DNA from: Agaribacillus aureus
GTDB taxonomy: Bacteria; Bacteroidota; Bacteroidia; Cytophagales; Cyclobacteriaceae
Direction: 5' to 3'
NCBI GenBank assembly: GCA_030442055.1
Contig: JAUJEB010000004.1
Coordinates: 744,001-808,000, forward strand
Length of the DNA: 64,000 bases
Position 1 is the stretch's first letter. Every line of letters starts with the position of its first letter. Under the pieces are notes generated by a model. That model saw only the letters and a program-made list of their open reading frames with translations, did not search any database and was not told the origin of the DNA. Made by a program: the position numbers and the translations under genes. This document shows positions 43,440 through 53,233 of the stretch, in pieces.

Positions 43440-44351
43440 ATGAGCTTTTTATTTAATGATTTTTCCAGCTGGAAAAAATATTGTGAAGAAAAGCAATTAA
43501 ACCTCCATGAGGTAGTGCTGGAATATGAAGTGAAGCAAAAAGGAAAATCACCCCAGGAAATCTGGGACGGTCTCGCCGCGGCCTATCAGGTGATGAAAGA
43601 GGCCATACACACTGGCCTCAATGATGATATGACCTCCAGGTCGGGAATGGTGAATAACGGTGCAAAAAAAGTTTACCAAAATAAGCTTACCGTCCTCTCC
43701 CCTGAATTTCAACAGCTGATAGCCAGAGCGCTGGCGGCCAAGGAAGTCAATTCCTGTATGGGAAGGATCGTGGCGGCACCCACTGCCGGCGCGTCAGGGA
43801 TCTTACCTGGCACGCTGTATACACTTCAGGAAATCCACCAGTTGGACGACAAAAAAATATCCGAAGGACTCCTGGTGGGAGCCGGCATTGCACTGGTCAT
43901 AGAGGAAAAGGCGTCATTGGCAGGAGCGGTAGGAGGCTGCCAGGCTGAAACAGGAAGTGCGGCAGCCATGGCCTCCGGAGCCATTGTATATTGCCTCGGC
44001 GGAAATGTAGACCAGGTGTTCAATGCAGTGGCCATCACTATTCAATGTATGCTGGGACTGGTATGTGATCCCGTCGCCGGATTGGTGGAGGTACCCTGTA
44101 TTGTGAGAAATGCCAGTGCAGCAGCCATTGCCAACTCCTCCGCACAAATTGCCCTGTCTAATGTCAGCGCCGTTATTCCCGTTGATGAATGTGTGGAGGC
44201 TATGGGAGAAATCGGTCAAAGTATGGAGGATAAATACAAAGAAACAGCTCTGGGTGGCTTAGCTACCACGGCTACCGGCCAACAAATTGCTAAAAAGGTA
44301 CTGATTCAGGACATTGAAATTTTACCCGACCAACCTGACGAATCGTCTTAA
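43440..44351 (+). CDS. sdaAA: L-serine ammonia-lyase, iron-sulfur type, alpha subunit
   Basis: 303 residues covering the SdaAA (catalytic [4Fe-4S]) domain: MTSRSGMVNNGAKKVYQ, NSCMGRIVAAPTAGASGILPG and LGLVCDPVAGLVEVPCIVRN, containing the cluster cysteines. It deaminates L-serine to pyruvate and ammonia. The beta (SdaAB) domain fused in E. coli is absent here and no separate beta gene is adjacent; it may be elsewhere or not needed. Converges with a membrane protein gene (4-bp overlap). Confidence 0.92.
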   Translation: MSFLFNDFSSWKKYCEEKQLNLHEVVLEYEVKQKGKSPQEIWDGLAAAYQVMKEAIHTGLNDDMTSRSGMVNNGAKKVYQNKLTVLSPEFQQLIARALAAKEVNSCMGRIVAAPTAGASGILPGTLYTLQEIHQLDDKKISEGLLVGAGIALVIEEKASLAGAVGGCQAETGSAAAMASGAIVYCLGGNVDQVFNAVAITIQCMLGLVCDPVAGLVEVPCIVRNASAAAIANSSAQIALSNVSAVIPVDECVEAMGEIGQSMEDKYKETALGGLATTATGQQIAKKVLIQDIEILPDQPDESS

Positions 44352-44785
44352 AACTTGATTTCCGAAATAAAAAAATAAAAAACAGTAGAAAATATAAGCG
44401 ACCAAAACACGGCGCTAAACAGCATGTAGTAAATAATTTTCCTTCTACCGCCTCCCAGATAAGAAACCAGGATAGAGCCGCCAATAGGTGTGAAGATGAT
44501 CGGCGTCAGAAAAGACACGCCAAAAAGGCCATATTTCTTCCAGATCCCTACAAATCGCCGGTTTTTTTTTGTGAACTTCTTCCTTTTGCGCTTGAATATA
44601 GTAGGAATATTATTCTTAAATCTCTTGCTGGTAAATATAATTACAGACGTCATCATTCCAGCCACAGTAATGAGAACTGTTTCAACCCACGATAGTCCCG
44701 ATGCCGGACCCATAGTAGGTCCTGCGATGAACTTGACCATGCTCAAAAGGTAGATGGAAATATATTTTATTATCTCTGCCCACAT
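44348..44785 (-). CDS. Small integral membrane protein
   Basis: 145 residues with helices at about 5-22, 33-50, 87-105 and 120-140, separated by a very basic loop (KRFKNNIPTIFKRKRKKFTKKNRR). Glycine-proline pairs (AGPTMGPASG, TPIIFTPIGG) recur at mirrored positions, suggesting a small repeat-type transporter or DedA-like fold. Not recognised further. It follows the CaCA exchanger by 3 bp and is probably in its operon. Confidence 0.65.
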   Translation of the reverse strand: MWAEIIKYISIYLLSMVKFIAGPTMGPASGLSWVETVLITVAGMMTSVIIFTSKRFKNNIPTIFKRKRKKFTKKNRRFVGIWKKYGLFGVSFLTPIIFTPIGGSILVSYLGGGRRKIIYYMLFSAVFWSLIFSTVFYFFISEIKF

Positions 44786-44788
44786 GCC

Positions 44789-45739
44789 TTATCCGATTAC
44801 GATATAAGTATAAAAAACATAAATAGTTAATAACAAAAACCCTGAGGTACGCCCCATTTTTTTGTTAAATGCCATCATTGGCAAAATTATCAAGGTTACG
44901 CCAAGCATCCAAATCATATCCACATTTAAAATCGTCCCGCTTGCTTTGACGTCGGTTATCAAACCTGTAATTCCTAAGATAAACAGGATGTTGAAAATAT
45001 TGGACCCGATCAAATTTCCGATGGCGAGGTCCGTTTCCTTTTTAAAGGCGGCGACAAGGGAGGTCACCATTTCGGGAAGGCTTGTTCCTACAGCCAACAC
45101 CATTATGCCGATGACTCTTTCGCTAATTCCAAAGATCCAGGCCATATTTTTCGCTCCGGTAACAAACCACTCCGACCCAAAATACAGCCCCAGACTTCCT
45201 ATTATTAAAAACATGATTCCCAGCCAAAGGTTTCCCTTGAACGTGATTTCTTTTTCAACGGGGTAATGTTTTTCAACATTTTTCAGTTTTTCCTTTCTTG
45301 ATTTATCAATAATAAACAGGGTATAGGCCAGCAATAGAACCAGGAATAAGGTGCCTTCCATGTATCCGATGGTCCCTTTCAATAGCAGGAAGTACAATAA
45401 CAAAGTAGCGCTCATGGCTACAGGCCAATCCACTTTTATGCTATCCGAATTTATCTTCATCGGCCTGATCACGCTCGTCAACCCAAAAATCAGCGCCAGG
45501 TTACAGATGTTGGAGCCAATTACATTTCCCATGGTAAAATCTGAGCTACCCATTAGTGCCGCCTGTATGCTAATGAGCAACTCGGGAGAAGAGGTCCCGA
45601 ATGCCACAACAGTAGCACCAACCACTAAAGGCGATACACGTGCGCGCAATGCTATGTCCGTGGCGCCTTTGAGCAGCAAATTACTTCCAATAATCAGCAC
45701 GCCAAGCCCCACCAGCATCATCAACATTTCATACACCAT
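44789..45739 (-). CDS. Calcium/sodium antiporter (CaCA family, YrbG-like)
   Basis: 316 residues with ten helices in two inverted halves. The alpha repeats are clear: VVAFGTSSPELLISIQAAL (first) and VLAVGTSLPEMVTSLVAAF (second), each followed by GNVIGSNICN / GNLIGSNIFN. Exchanges Na+ or H+ for Ca2+ across the inner membrane. It is 14 bp downstream of upp on the same strand, an operon by spacing but without clear functional link. Confidence 0.94.
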   Translation of the reverse strand: MVYEMLMMLVGLGVLIIGSNLLLKGATDIALRARVSPLVVGATVVAFGTSSPELLISIQAALMGSSDFTMGNVIGSNICNLALIFGLTSVIRPMKINSDSIKVDWPVAMSATLLLYFLLLKGTIGYMEGTLFLVLLLAYTLFIIDKSRKEKLKNVEKHYPVEKEITFKGNLWLGIMFLIIGSLGLYFGSEWFVTGAKNMAWIFGISERVIGIMVLAVGTSLPEMVTSLVAAFKKETDLAIGNLIGSNIFNILFILGITGLITDVKASGTILNVDMIWMLGVTLIILPMMAFNKKMGRTSGFLLLTIYVFYTYIVIG

Positions 45740-45753
45740 ACCTCAGATAATCA

Positions 45754-46401
45754 TTAAAGTTTTTGACCAAAAGCAAGATCTCCGGCATCGCCAAGGCCGG
45801 GAACTATATAGGCCTTATTGTTAAGCTCCTCATCTACGGCGGCCACCCAAAGGTCAAACTTGAGATCAATATGCTCCCGCAAATAAGCAATGCCTTCCGG
45901 TGAAGCTATGGCACACATAATGTCAACATGATCCGGTTCCCCGTTTTGTCTTAAGGCACGCAAAGTCTTTAATATGGATTTGCCTGTTGCCAGCATGGGG
46001 TCGATAAGTATCAATCTCCTTCCTTCCAATGATGGCGTAGCCACATAATCCAGCTGGATCTCAAAATCATTATTATCATCACTTTTTCCTCTGTAGGCGC
46101 CAATAAATCCGCTGTCTGCGTGATCAAAGTAGTTGAGCACGCCCTGGTAAAACGGAATACCGGCTCTCATGATCGGTATGAGTAATGGTTGGCTGCTTAT
46201 AAGTTGAATGTCAGCACTGCCAAGAGGTGTATGAACGGTCTCGGTCCTGTAACTAAGTGATTTAGATAGCTCGTAAGCCAATAAACTCCCCAAACGCTCA
46301 AGATTCTTTCTAAAACGCATGCTGTCAAGCTGAATATTTTTGTCCCGGATTTCGGCCAGAAAATGATTTGCAATGGAGTTAGTCTTATTTAAAACAAACA
46401 T
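45754..46401 (-). CDS. upp: Uracil phosphoribosyltransferase
   Basis: 215 residues with the PRPP-binding motif LILIDPMLATGKSI and the uracil-binding VPGLGDAGDLAFG near the C-terminus. Makes UMP from uracil and PRPP, a salvage step. It is the first of three same-strand genes (with CaCA and a small membrane protein). A perfect 14-bp palindrome lies 45 bp upstream. Confidence 0.97.
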   Translation of the reverse strand: MFVLNKTNSIANHFLAEIRDKNIQLDSMRFRKNLERLGSLLAYELSKSLSYRTETVHTPLGSADIQLISSQPLLIPIMRAGIPFYQGVLNYFDHADSGFIGAYRGKSDDNNDFEIQLDYVATPSLEGRRLILIDPMLATGKSILKTLRALRQNGEPDHVDIMCAIASPEGIAYLREHIDLKFDLWVAAVDEELNNKAYIVPGLGDAGDLAFGQKL

Positions 46402-46445
46402 TATCGGGGTTTATTGATTGAAATTTAAATATAGCCAATAATTTA

Positions 46446-46459
46446 TAATCAATTGATTA
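46446..46459. promoter_or_regulatory. 14-bp perfect palindrome upstream of upp
   Basis: TAATCAATTGATTA, self-complementary, 45 bp from the upp ATG. Possible operator. The remaining ~290 bp to the next gene is AT-rich and holds no gene. Confidence 0.4.
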
Positions 46460-46752
46460 CCAATTATTTAAATCTATAAAAAACTTCCAAAGAAATTTTT
46501 TAATACTTTTTTGTTGCTGATTACCTGCCTCTTTGTACTTGCTTATCCGCTCAATCTAAAAGCAACCACTAATTTATTTAAATAAAGATCATTTTTATGA
46601 TTTAATTAAGAATTTATATGACATGGGTGTTATTTAAAGTTTTATAAAATAATCCGGAATTCATCGACAGCAAAAAACACAAAATCATGATAATGGTGTT
46701 GGTAAGATACTTTTATTTTGTGCCTTGATTGATACATAACTTTATAGCATCG

Positions 46753-47664
46753 ATGGAATTATTAAAAACACTTTGTCAGGTCCAGGCGCCCTCCGGAAAT
46801 GAGTTGCCTTTGAAAGAATTCATACTCAATTATGTCAATGAACGACGATCGAACTGGACGTGCCAGCCTGAAATAATTCATGGGGAAGAATTTCAGGATT
46901 GCCTGATCTTAAAATTCGGACAACCCAGAACTGCGGTCTATGCACATATGGATTCCGTCGGGTTTACGGTGCGGTATGAGAATCAACTTGTTCCTATCGG
47001 CAGTCCTGAAACGAGGACCGGTTCGCTGTTGGTTGGCCAGGATCAATTAGGCCCCATTGAATGCGGGTTGGTTGTAGATGAAAATAATATGATTCGATAT
47101 GATTTTGGCAGAACCATTCAACGGGGCACGAACCTGGTCTTTAAATGTGATTTTAAGGAAAACGAGGAATACGTTCAATCCTGCTACCTGGACAATCGGT
47201 TAGGTGTCTATAACTGCCTGAAGCTGGCAGAAAGCTTGGAAAACGGTGTACTGGTTTTTTCATGCTGGGAAGAACATGGTGGAGGGTCGGTGCCCTATCT
47301 GGTCAAATTTTTATATGAAAAATTCAACATTCGTCAATCCCTTATATCAGATATCACCTGGGTAACGGATGGCGTACATCCCGGCAAAGGAGTTGTCATC
47401 TCTTTACGCGACAAAAACATTCCCAGGAAAAGTTTTGTGGATAAAATCATCAGTATTGCCGATCGTTCCGGCGTTGATTACCAACTGGAAGTAGAAGGTT
47501 CCGGCTCGAGTGATGGCAGGGAGATCCAGGTCTCACCATACCCGGTCGACTGGTGCTTTATTGGCGCGCCGGAAGAAAACGTACATTCTCCAAGAGAAAA
47601 AGTTCATAAAAAAGATATCGCGGCTATGATCGCATTATATGGTGAATTGTTGAAAGAATTATAA
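46753..47664 (+). CDS. M42-like metallopeptidase (aminopeptidase family)
   Basis: About 303 residues from the ATG at 46753. Metal ligand motifs occur in order: VYAHMDSVGF (His/Asp), CYLDNRLGVYN (bridging Asp), SCWEEHGGG (catalytic Glu pair), WVTDGVHPGKGV (Asp) and ENVHSPREKVHKKD (His). M42 enzymes are large oligomeric aminopeptidases. The core is shorter than typical M42 (~350), so substrate and oligomer may differ. Cytosolic. Confidence 0.85.
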   Translation: MELLKTLCQVQAPSGNELPLKEFILNYVNERRSNWTCQPEIIHGEEFQDCLILKFGQPRTAVYAHMDSVGFTVRYENQLVPIGSPETRTGSLLVGQDQLGPIECGLVVDENNMIRYDFGRTIQRGTNLVFKCDFKENEEYVQSCYLDNRLGVYNCLKLAESLENGVLVFSCWEEHGGGSVPYLVKFLYEKFNIRQSLISDITWVTDGVHPGKGVVISLRDKNIPRKSFVDKIISIADRSGVDYQLEVEGSGSSDGREIQVSPYPVDWCFIGAPEENVHSPREKVHKKDIAAMIALYGELLKEL

Positions 47665-47696
47665 TCGTTTTAAAAAGACAGTTTAAAATTAATATC

Positions 47697-47704
47697 TATA
47701 TTTG
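47697..47704 (+). promoter_or_regulatory. Promoter -7 element (TATATTTG) of hpt
   Basis: TAnnTTTG about 46 nt before the hpt ATG at 47751. Confidence 0.55.
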
Positions 47705-47750
47705 CCGCCCGTGATTCCCGATTTTAAAATTGCGACTATTACCCTCAACT

Positions 47751-48278
47751 ATGAAAATTAAGGATAAACATTTTAAAGTACTGCTTGATTACGAGCAAAT
47801 TTCCAAACGGGTCATGGAGCTCGCTGCGGCAATAAATCATGATTACGAGGGTAAAAACCCCCTATTTATTGCGATTATGAATGGTGCCTTTATGTTTGCG
47901 GCAGATTTAATGAAGCACGTACACATCCCCTCCGAAATAACCTTTATCAAAGTCAATTCCTACCAGGCAACTAAAAGCACTGGTAACGTAAAGGAGCTGA
48001 TAGGATTACAGGAAAATATTTTCAAAAGAAATCTAATTATCATCGAGGACATTGTTGATACGGGTAATACCATATCGCACTTGTTGGAAGACTTCAACAC
48101 CTTAGGCGCTGATTCTATCGAGATCGTCGCTTTACTACATAAACCGGAAGCAGTCAAAAAAAAGGTAGCTATAAAATATCAGGGATTTTCCATCCCTAAC
48201 AAGTTTGTTGTCGGATACGGATTGGATTACGACGGGTATGGCAGAAACACCCGCGATATTTTTGAATTGCTGGAATAA
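47751..48278 (+). CDS. hpt: Hypoxanthine phosphoribosyltransferase
   Basis: 175 residues from MKIKDKHFKVLLDYEQI; an upstream TTG would add seven residues without family support. The PRPP motif is IIIEDIVDTGNTI, and the purine pocket includes KFVVGYGLDYDGYGRN. Salvages hypoxanthine/guanine to IMP/GMP. Followed 80 bp later by adk, which has its own promoter box. Confidence 0.96.
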   Translation: MKIKDKHFKVLLDYEQISKRVMELAAAINHDYEGKNPLFIAIMNGAFMFAADLMKHVHIPSEITFIKVNSYQATKSTGNVKELIGLQENIFKRNLIIIEDIVDTGNTISHLLEDFNTLGADSIEIVALLHKPEAVKKKVAIKYQGFSIPNKFVVGYGLDYDGYGRNTRDIFELLE

Positions 48279-48321
48279 TAGCATTCGGTCTTTACACCTT
48301 AGGATTAATTACTAAATAATT

Positions 48322-48329
48322 TATCTTTG
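48322..48329 (+). promoter_or_regulatory. Promoter -7 element (TATCTTTG) of adk
   Basis: TAnnTTTG 29 nt before the adk ATG. Confidence 0.6.
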
Positions 48330-48358
48330 CTTTTTTTAAAAAATCTAAATACCAAACT

Positions 48359-48934
48359 ATGCTTAACATCGTGCTATTTGGCCCTCCCGGCGCTGGAAAA
48401 GGAACGCAAAGCGAAAAGTTAATTGACAAATACAAGCTTGCCCATATTTCAACCGGGGATTTGTTTAGAAAAAACCTCAAAGAAGGCACCAAAATGGGCG
48501 TTTTGGCGCAGAAGTATATGGATGAAGGAAACCTGGTCCCGGATGAAGTTGTGATAGGAATGGTTGATGATAAAATTAAGGAGACTAGTAAATCCAATGG
48601 CTACATATTTGACGGTTTTCCAAGAACTGTTGAACAGGCAAAGGCCCTGGATGAATTGATGAATAAAAATGAAACGCCGATCTCTACCATGATATCGCTG
48701 GAGGTTCCCGAAGAGGAGTTAACGAAAAGATTATTGGAAAGAGGGAAAACTTCAGGACGGCCTGACGATCAGAATCTGGACAAAATCAAAACCAGGATAC
48801 AGGTTTATCAGGATGAAACACTCCCAGTAGCATCTTATTACCAACAACAGGAAAAGCACAACAAGGTGCTGGGTGTCGGAAAAATCGATGAAATATTTGA
48901 AAACATCTGCGAACAGGTTGACAAATATTTGTAA
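48359..48934 (+). CDS. adk: Adenylate kinase
   Basis: 191 residues. P-loop [14 protein letters not shown]-binding [11 protein letters not shown] and [13 protein letters not shown], and [14 protein letters not shown]. Its LID is the short type, lacking the four zinc cysteines. Catalyses ATP + AMP = 2 ADP. obgE follows after 47 bp and may be co-transcribed. Confidence 0.97.
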   Translation: MLNIVLFGPPGAGKGTQSEKLIDKYKLAHISTGDLFRKNLKEGTKMGVLAQKYMDEGNLVPDEVVIGMVDDKIKETSKSNGYIFDGFPRTVEQAKALDELMNKNETPISTMISLEVPEEELTKRLLERGKTSGRPDDQNLDKIKTRIQVYQDETLPVASYYQQQEKHNKVLGVGKIDEIFENICEQVDKYL

Positions 48935-48981
48935 GCCCGCAAACGCCAAATCAACAAAAAAAGGCTGTAAAAAACCCATCT

Positions 48982-49974
48982 TTGGCCAACTCAAATTTTA
49001 TCGATCACGTAAAAATTTATCTCCGTTCGGGCAACGGAGGCCCGGGCTCCGTACACTTTAGAAGAGAAAAGCATGTGCCAAAAGGTGGGCCGGATGGTGG
49101 AAACGGTGGCCGCGGAGGGCACATCATCGTAAAAGGCAATCAGCAGTTGTGGACTTTGCTACACCTGAGATACAAAAAGCACCTGATTGCCCGTAACGGC
49201 CAACCGGGAGAGGGAGGCAGGCGAAGTGGCGCTAACGGAGAAGATGTCATTATTGAGGTTCCGCTGGGGACGGCCGTAAAAAATGCGGAAACCGACGCTT
49301 TCATTACAGAGATCACCGAAGAAGGCCAGGAAGCGATTATAGCCAAGGGAGGGCTTGGCGGACTCGGCAACGAAAACTTCAAAACCGCTACCCAACAGAC
49401 ACCCCGGTACGCCCAGCCAGGAGAACCCGGAGTAGAGATGCAGGTAATTCTGGAACTGAAACTTTTGGCAGATGTTGGTCTCGTCGGGTTTCCCAACGCG
49501 GGCAAATCTACCCTGCTTTCAGTCGTTTCGGCTGCCAAACCTGAAATTGCCGATTACCCGTTTACCACCCTTGTGCCAAACCTTGGTGTCGTAGCCTACC
49601 GCGATTACAAATCATTTGTGATGGCCGATATCCCGGGAATAATAGAGGGAGCAAGCGAAGGCAAAGGGCTGGGTTTGAGATTCCTTCGTCATATTGAAAG
49701 AAATGCCATCCTCCTGTTTCTGGTACCGGCCGACGCCCGGGATATAGCCATGGAATATAAGATTTTGTTAAAGGAACTGGAAAAATACAATCCCGAATTA
49801 CTGGACAAAAAAAGACTGCTGGCGATTTCCAAGTCGGATTTACTGGATGAAGAGTTGGAAGCAGCCCTTACCAATGAATTACCCGAACAGGTGAAATGGG
49901 TTTTCATTTCCTCCATAACCGGCAAAGGCATGCAGTCATTAAAAGATTTCATTTGGGAAGCCTTAAATGAATGA
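48982..49974 (+). CDS. obgE: GTPase ObgE/CgtA
   Basis: 330 residues starting at TTG ([22 protein letters not shown]), the right N-terminus for the Obg fold (glycine-rich to about 158). G motifs: GFPNAGKST (G1), [16 protein letters not shown] (G3), AISKSDLL (G4) and SSITGKG (G5). It is a ribosome-assembly and stress GTPase. No ATG matches the family start, so TTG is real here. The C-terminal OCT domain is absent, as in most Bacteroidota. Confidence 0.95.
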   Translation: MANSNFIDHVKIYLRSGNGGPGSVHFRREKHVPKGGPDGGNGGRGGHIIVKGNQQLWTLLHLRYKKHLIARNGQPGEGGRRSGANGEDVIIEVPLGTAVKNAETDAFITEITEEGQEAIIAKGGLGGLGNENFKTATQQTPRYAQPGEPGVEMQVILELKLLADVGLVGFPNAGKSTLLSVVSAAKPEIADYPFTTLVPNLGVVAYRDYKSFVMADIPGIIEGASEGKGLGLRFLRHIERNAILLFLVPADARDIAMEYKILLKELEKYNPELLDKKRLLAISKSDLLDEELEAALTNELPEQVKWVFISSITGKGMQSLKDFIWEALNE

Positions 49975-50163
49975 GCACGAATGACCGCCTTTTAAGCATA
50001 AAATCAGTCCAAACTTACCAATACCGAAACCGTTGTGTATTTTGATATAGCGGGTATTTAAATATTCGGGTAAGTTTCCCTTCTGCTGACAGGCGTTGCG
50101 GGATGGCAATAGCGTTAAGCACCTACCGGCATACGCTATTCGCTGAAAGATCTGATCCGATCG

Positions 50164-50192
50164 TGCCAATTTGGCATAAATAGCCAATTGGC
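50164..50192. promoter_or_regulatory. Two palindromes upstream of grpE (heat-shock operator candidate)
   Basis: TGCCAATTTGGCA (50164-50176, perfect with central T) and GCCAATTGGC (50183-50192, perfect) lie 70-90 bp before the promoter box of grpE-dnaJ. A related TGCCAATCTGTCA occurs upstream of dnaK. The rest of the 334-bp gap after obgE holds no gene. Confidence 0.55.
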
Positions 50193-50247
50193 AAAAAAAT
50201 TGTTTCTTTTGACAAAAATCAGGGTAGAAAAAAACTGAATTCGCCCT

Positions 50248-50255
50248 TAACTTTG
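50248..50255 (+). promoter_or_regulatory. Promoter -7 element (TAACTTTG) of grpE-dnaJ
   Basis: TAnnTTTG 53 nt before the grpE ATG. Confidence 0.55.
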
Positions 50256-50308
50256 CATAGAAGAAAAATTGAAATTGTAAGATTTAATTTGGTTTAAGCT
50301 GTTAAATC

Positions 50309-50899
50309 ATGAAAAAAGAACATTTAGAAGAACAGAAAGAAAATACCACCGCTGAAGAAAACGTGACAGAGGAGGGCGTCAAAACCAATAATAGTGAAGA
50401 AAATACAGTTGATAACAAAGAAATAACTGACGAAATTTCAGAAGAAAAATCAGAATTAGAGCAGGTGAAGTCAGAATTGGCAGAATCAAAAGATAAATAC
50501 CTGAGATTATATTCTGAATTTGAAAATTTCCGTAGAAGAACGGCCAAAGAAAGACTAAGCTTAATTGGTACAGCCAATGAAGAGATAATTAGTGCATTAC
50601 TCCCTGTACTGGATGATTTCGAGAGAGCCCAGGAGTCCAATAAAAAAGCCGAAGCCGAAAGTATGAAAGAAGGTTTTGCTTTGATTCATAACAAGTTAAA
50701 AAATATCCTGGAACAAAAAGGGCTTAAAGTAATGGAAAGCAAACAGGGTATGAGCTTTGACCCTGAATTACATGAGGCCATTACACAAACCCCGGCGCCC
50801 AAAAAGAAATTAGTTGGGAAAGTAGTAGATATCATAGAAAAGGGATATCACCTTGGAGATAAAGTTATTCGTTTTGCAAAAGTTGTGATAGGAACATAA
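50309..50899 (+). CDS. grpE: Nucleotide exchange factor GrpE
   Basis: 196 residues: an acidic N-terminal coiled coil (about 1-75), then [18 protein letters not shown] and the beta-wing [13 protein letters not shown] ending in [16 protein letters not shown]. Speeds ADP release from DnaK. Followed 2 bp later by dnaJ, a typical operon. dnaK lies 12 kb away on the same strand. Confidence 0.96.
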   Translation: MKKEHLEEQKENTTAEENVTEEGVKTNNSEENTVDNKEITDEISEEKSELEQVKSELAESKDKYLRLYSEFENFRRRTAKERLSLIGTANEEIISALLPVLDDFERAQESNKKAEAESMKEGFALIHNKLKNILEQKGLKVMESKQGMSFDPELHEAITQTPAPKKKLVGKVVDIIEKGYHLGDKVIRFAKVVIGT

Positions 50900-50901
50900 A
50901 T

Positions 50902-52011
50902 ATGGCTAAGAGAGACTATTATGAAGTATTAGGTGTTGACAGATCCGCTGCTCCTGAGGAGATAAAAAAGGCGTATAGAAAAATCGCCATAAAATATCAT
51001 CCGGACAAGAACCCCGACAACCCACAGGCTGAAGAAATGTTTAAAGAAGCGGCCGAGGCTTACGAGGTTTTAAGTAATGCGGAAAAGAAACAGCGCTACG
51101 ACCAGTTTGGTCACCAGGGTGTAAATGGTGGCGGATTCGGAGGAGGTGGCATGAATATGGAAGATATATTCTCTCAATTCGGCGACATCTTTGGATCCGG
51201 AAGTCCTTTTGAAAGCTTTTTTGGTGGTGGCGGAGGCCGGGCCAGGGGCAGAAAGGGTTCCAATCTACGCATTAAACTCAAGCTTACACTACAGGAAATA
51301 GCCAATGGTGTAGAGAAAAAAATAAAGGTGAACCGGCTGGTTCCGGCAGATGGCGTAACTTTCAAAACATGTAACTCCTGTCAGGGTACGGGTCAGGTGA
51401 GAAAGGTCGTTAACACGATGTTGGGTCAAATGGTATCCTCTAGTACCTGTCCTGCTTGTAACGGCTCGGGAAAAGTGGTTGATCACCGGCCTCCAGGGGT
51501 AGACAGCTCGGGACTGCATCAAAAAGAAGAGGTCATCAATATTAAAATACCCGGTGGCGTGACAGAAGGCATGCAACTTTCTATGTCAGGGAAAGGCAAT
51601 GCCGCGCCAGGTGGCGGAGCGCCGGGTGATTTATTGATCCTCATCGACGAAATCGAAGATCAGGATTTAAAAAGAGAAGGCAATAACATTACTTACGAAC
51701 TTTATATCAGCTTTATCGATGCTGCCCTGGGAAGTACCGTTGAAGTACCCACTATCGACAGCAGGGTGAAAATAAAAATTGAGCCCGGTACACAATCAGG
51801 AAAAATATTGCGACTACGCAACAAAGGTATCAAAGACATTAACGGTTACGGCCAGGGTGATCAGCTGATCCATGTAAATGTGTGGACGCCGAAGAAATTA
51901 ACACACGACGAAAAGGCTCAACTTGAATCACTCAGGGAATCACCTAATTTTAAACCTAGGCCGGAAAAGGGTGAAAAAGGCTTTTTTGATAAAATGAAAG
52001 ACTTTTTTTAA
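50902..52011 (+). CDS. dnaJ: Chaperone DnaJ with reduced zinc-finger domain
   Basis: 369 residues. J domain with HPD at 33-35 (KYHPDKNP), a glycine/phenylalanine region (about 70-110), a zinc region and the C-terminal substrate domains. Only two of the four CxxCxGxG motifs remain: CNSCQGTG (C157/C160) and CPACNGSG (C183/C186), the normal motifs 2 and 3 that form zinc centre II. Motifs 1 and 4, which form zinc centre I, are replaced by cysteine-free sequence ([13 protein letters not shown] and [11 protein letters not shown]). The rest is normal, so this looks like a lineage variant and not decay. Confidence 0.96.
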   Translation: MAKRDYYEVLGVDRSAAPEEIKKAYRKIAIKYHPDKNPDNPQAEEMFKEAAEAYEVLSNAEKKQRYDQFGHQGVNGGGFGGGGMNMEDIFSQFGDIFGSGSPFESFFGGGGGRARGRKGSNLRIKLKLTLQEIANGVEKKIKVNRLVPADGVTFKTCNSCQGTGQVRKVVNTMLGQMVSSSTCPACNGSGKVVDHRPPGVDSSGLHQKEEVINIKIPGGVTEGMQLSMSGKGNAAPGGGAPGDLLILIDEIEDQDLKREGNNITYELYISFIDAALGSTVEVPTIDSRVKIKIEPGTQSGKILRLRNKGIKDINGYGQGDQLIHVNVWTPKKLTHDEKAQLESLRESPNFKPRPEKGEKGFFDKMKDFF

Positions 52012-52134
52012 CAACCTTTCTCCATACATTTAAAAGTCACAGATTACTTTCGGTTTTGGGCTTCTGTGGAGCAAAATTACCTCGAATCACCTGTTTAACG
52101 CAACACATTTTTCCTTAAACACGTACATAGGGAC

Positions 52135-53022
52135 ATGTGGAGGAATAGTTTATTACTATTATTAGTTTTAGGAACTAATAGCGGGATTTTATTTGGGCAG
52201 ACTAAAAAACGATACACGGTAGATACGACATCGGAGTATAATAAATTAGCATTTAGTTTATATTCTCCTTCTGGTACCTGTCAAATAAGGCCTACCGATC
52301 ATCCTAAACTGGTAACCGTTTATTGTAAATCTGAAAACGACGATTACCATCCGGCCTTTGTTACAAGACAAAGTAATAAAACGAAGCTGGTTTCTCTCGA
52401 TATGGATGACGGTAAATCCGACGGCATTACCAGAACGCTTTCCGGAAAAGTTTTCAAATCTTCCTACATGGAATTTGAAAATAAATGTAACGTATACCTC
52501 TCGCACCATAAACCAATCATACTGGATTTAAAGTATGGTGTAGGCGAAGCCTTTGCCGACTTGTCCGGACTGGCGGTGGAACGACTTAAAATAGGTACCG
52601 GAAGCGCAGATGTGACGGTTGGCTACCAGGAAGGGAAAGAAAATCTGGTCAACATGGATACCTTTTCCATAAAGGTAGATCTCGGATCAGTCACCGTTCA
52701 ACGACTAAACCTCTCCAAAGCCTCTAATATTATCGCCGACGTAGGATTCGGTGATTTGACCCTCGAATTATCCGACACCCTGATGCTCAATACAAACGTC
52801 AAGGCCAGTGTAGGTGCCGGAACCATGGAAATTCTAATAGCCAATCAAAATACCCCCGCCATTATCTACGTCAATAACTCTATCCTCTGCCGGGTGAAAT
52901 TAAACAAACACTTCAAAGAAATCAGGAAAAACGTCTTTGTTAACGACAGTTACCACAAAGACGCCAAAAATCTGATCACCTTCAACCTGGATGTGGCTAT
53001 GGGAAATATTATTTTCAGATAG
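52135..53022 (+). CDS. Secreted hypothetical protein with beta-solenoid-like C-terminus
   Basis: 295 residues. A signal peptide (MWRNSLLLLLVLGTNSGILFGQ) is followed by strands with repeated patterns: LKYGVGEAFADLSGLAVERLKIGTGSADVTV, SIKVDLGSVTVQRLNLS, NIIADVGFGDLTLELS and VKASVGAGTMEILI, as in DUF4097/LiaF-like beta-helical proteins. Function unknown. Monocistronic. Confidence 0.75.
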   Translation: MWRNSLLLLLVLGTNSGILFGQTKKRYTVDTTSEYNKLAFSLYSPSGTCQIRPTDHPKLVTVYCKSENDDYHPAFVTRQSNKTKLVSLDMDDGKSDGITRTLSGKVFKSSYMEFENKCNVYLSHHKPIILDLKYGVGEAFADLSGLAVERLKIGTGSADVTVGYQEGKENLVNMDTFSIKVDLGSVTVQRLNLSKASNIIADVGFGDLTLELSDTLMLNTNVKASVGAGTMEILIANQNTPAIIYVNNSILCRVKLNKHFKEIRKNVFVNDSYHKDAKNLITFNLDVAMGNIIFR

Positions 53023-53204
53023 TAGTATATGGTTTTAGACCGGGTCCAGGTTAAAAGTTGATAGCATACATTTCAGGTCCGGCGCAAATAATCATTTGCT
53101 ATTATTCAAATTCCTGCCTTAAATGTCCACATGATACACAAGGCAATTTAAACCGGAGAATTACCTTTTATAACTATTTTACCCCAACCTCATTTTTTTA
53201 TGAG

Positions 53205-53212
53205 TAGATTTG
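53205..53212 (+). promoter_or_regulatory. Promoter -7 element (TAGATTTG)
   Basis: TAnnTTTG 21 nt before the TTG start of the ABC ATPase gene. Confidence 0.55.
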
Positions 53213-53233
53213 TAATTATCACCATTACAAAAA

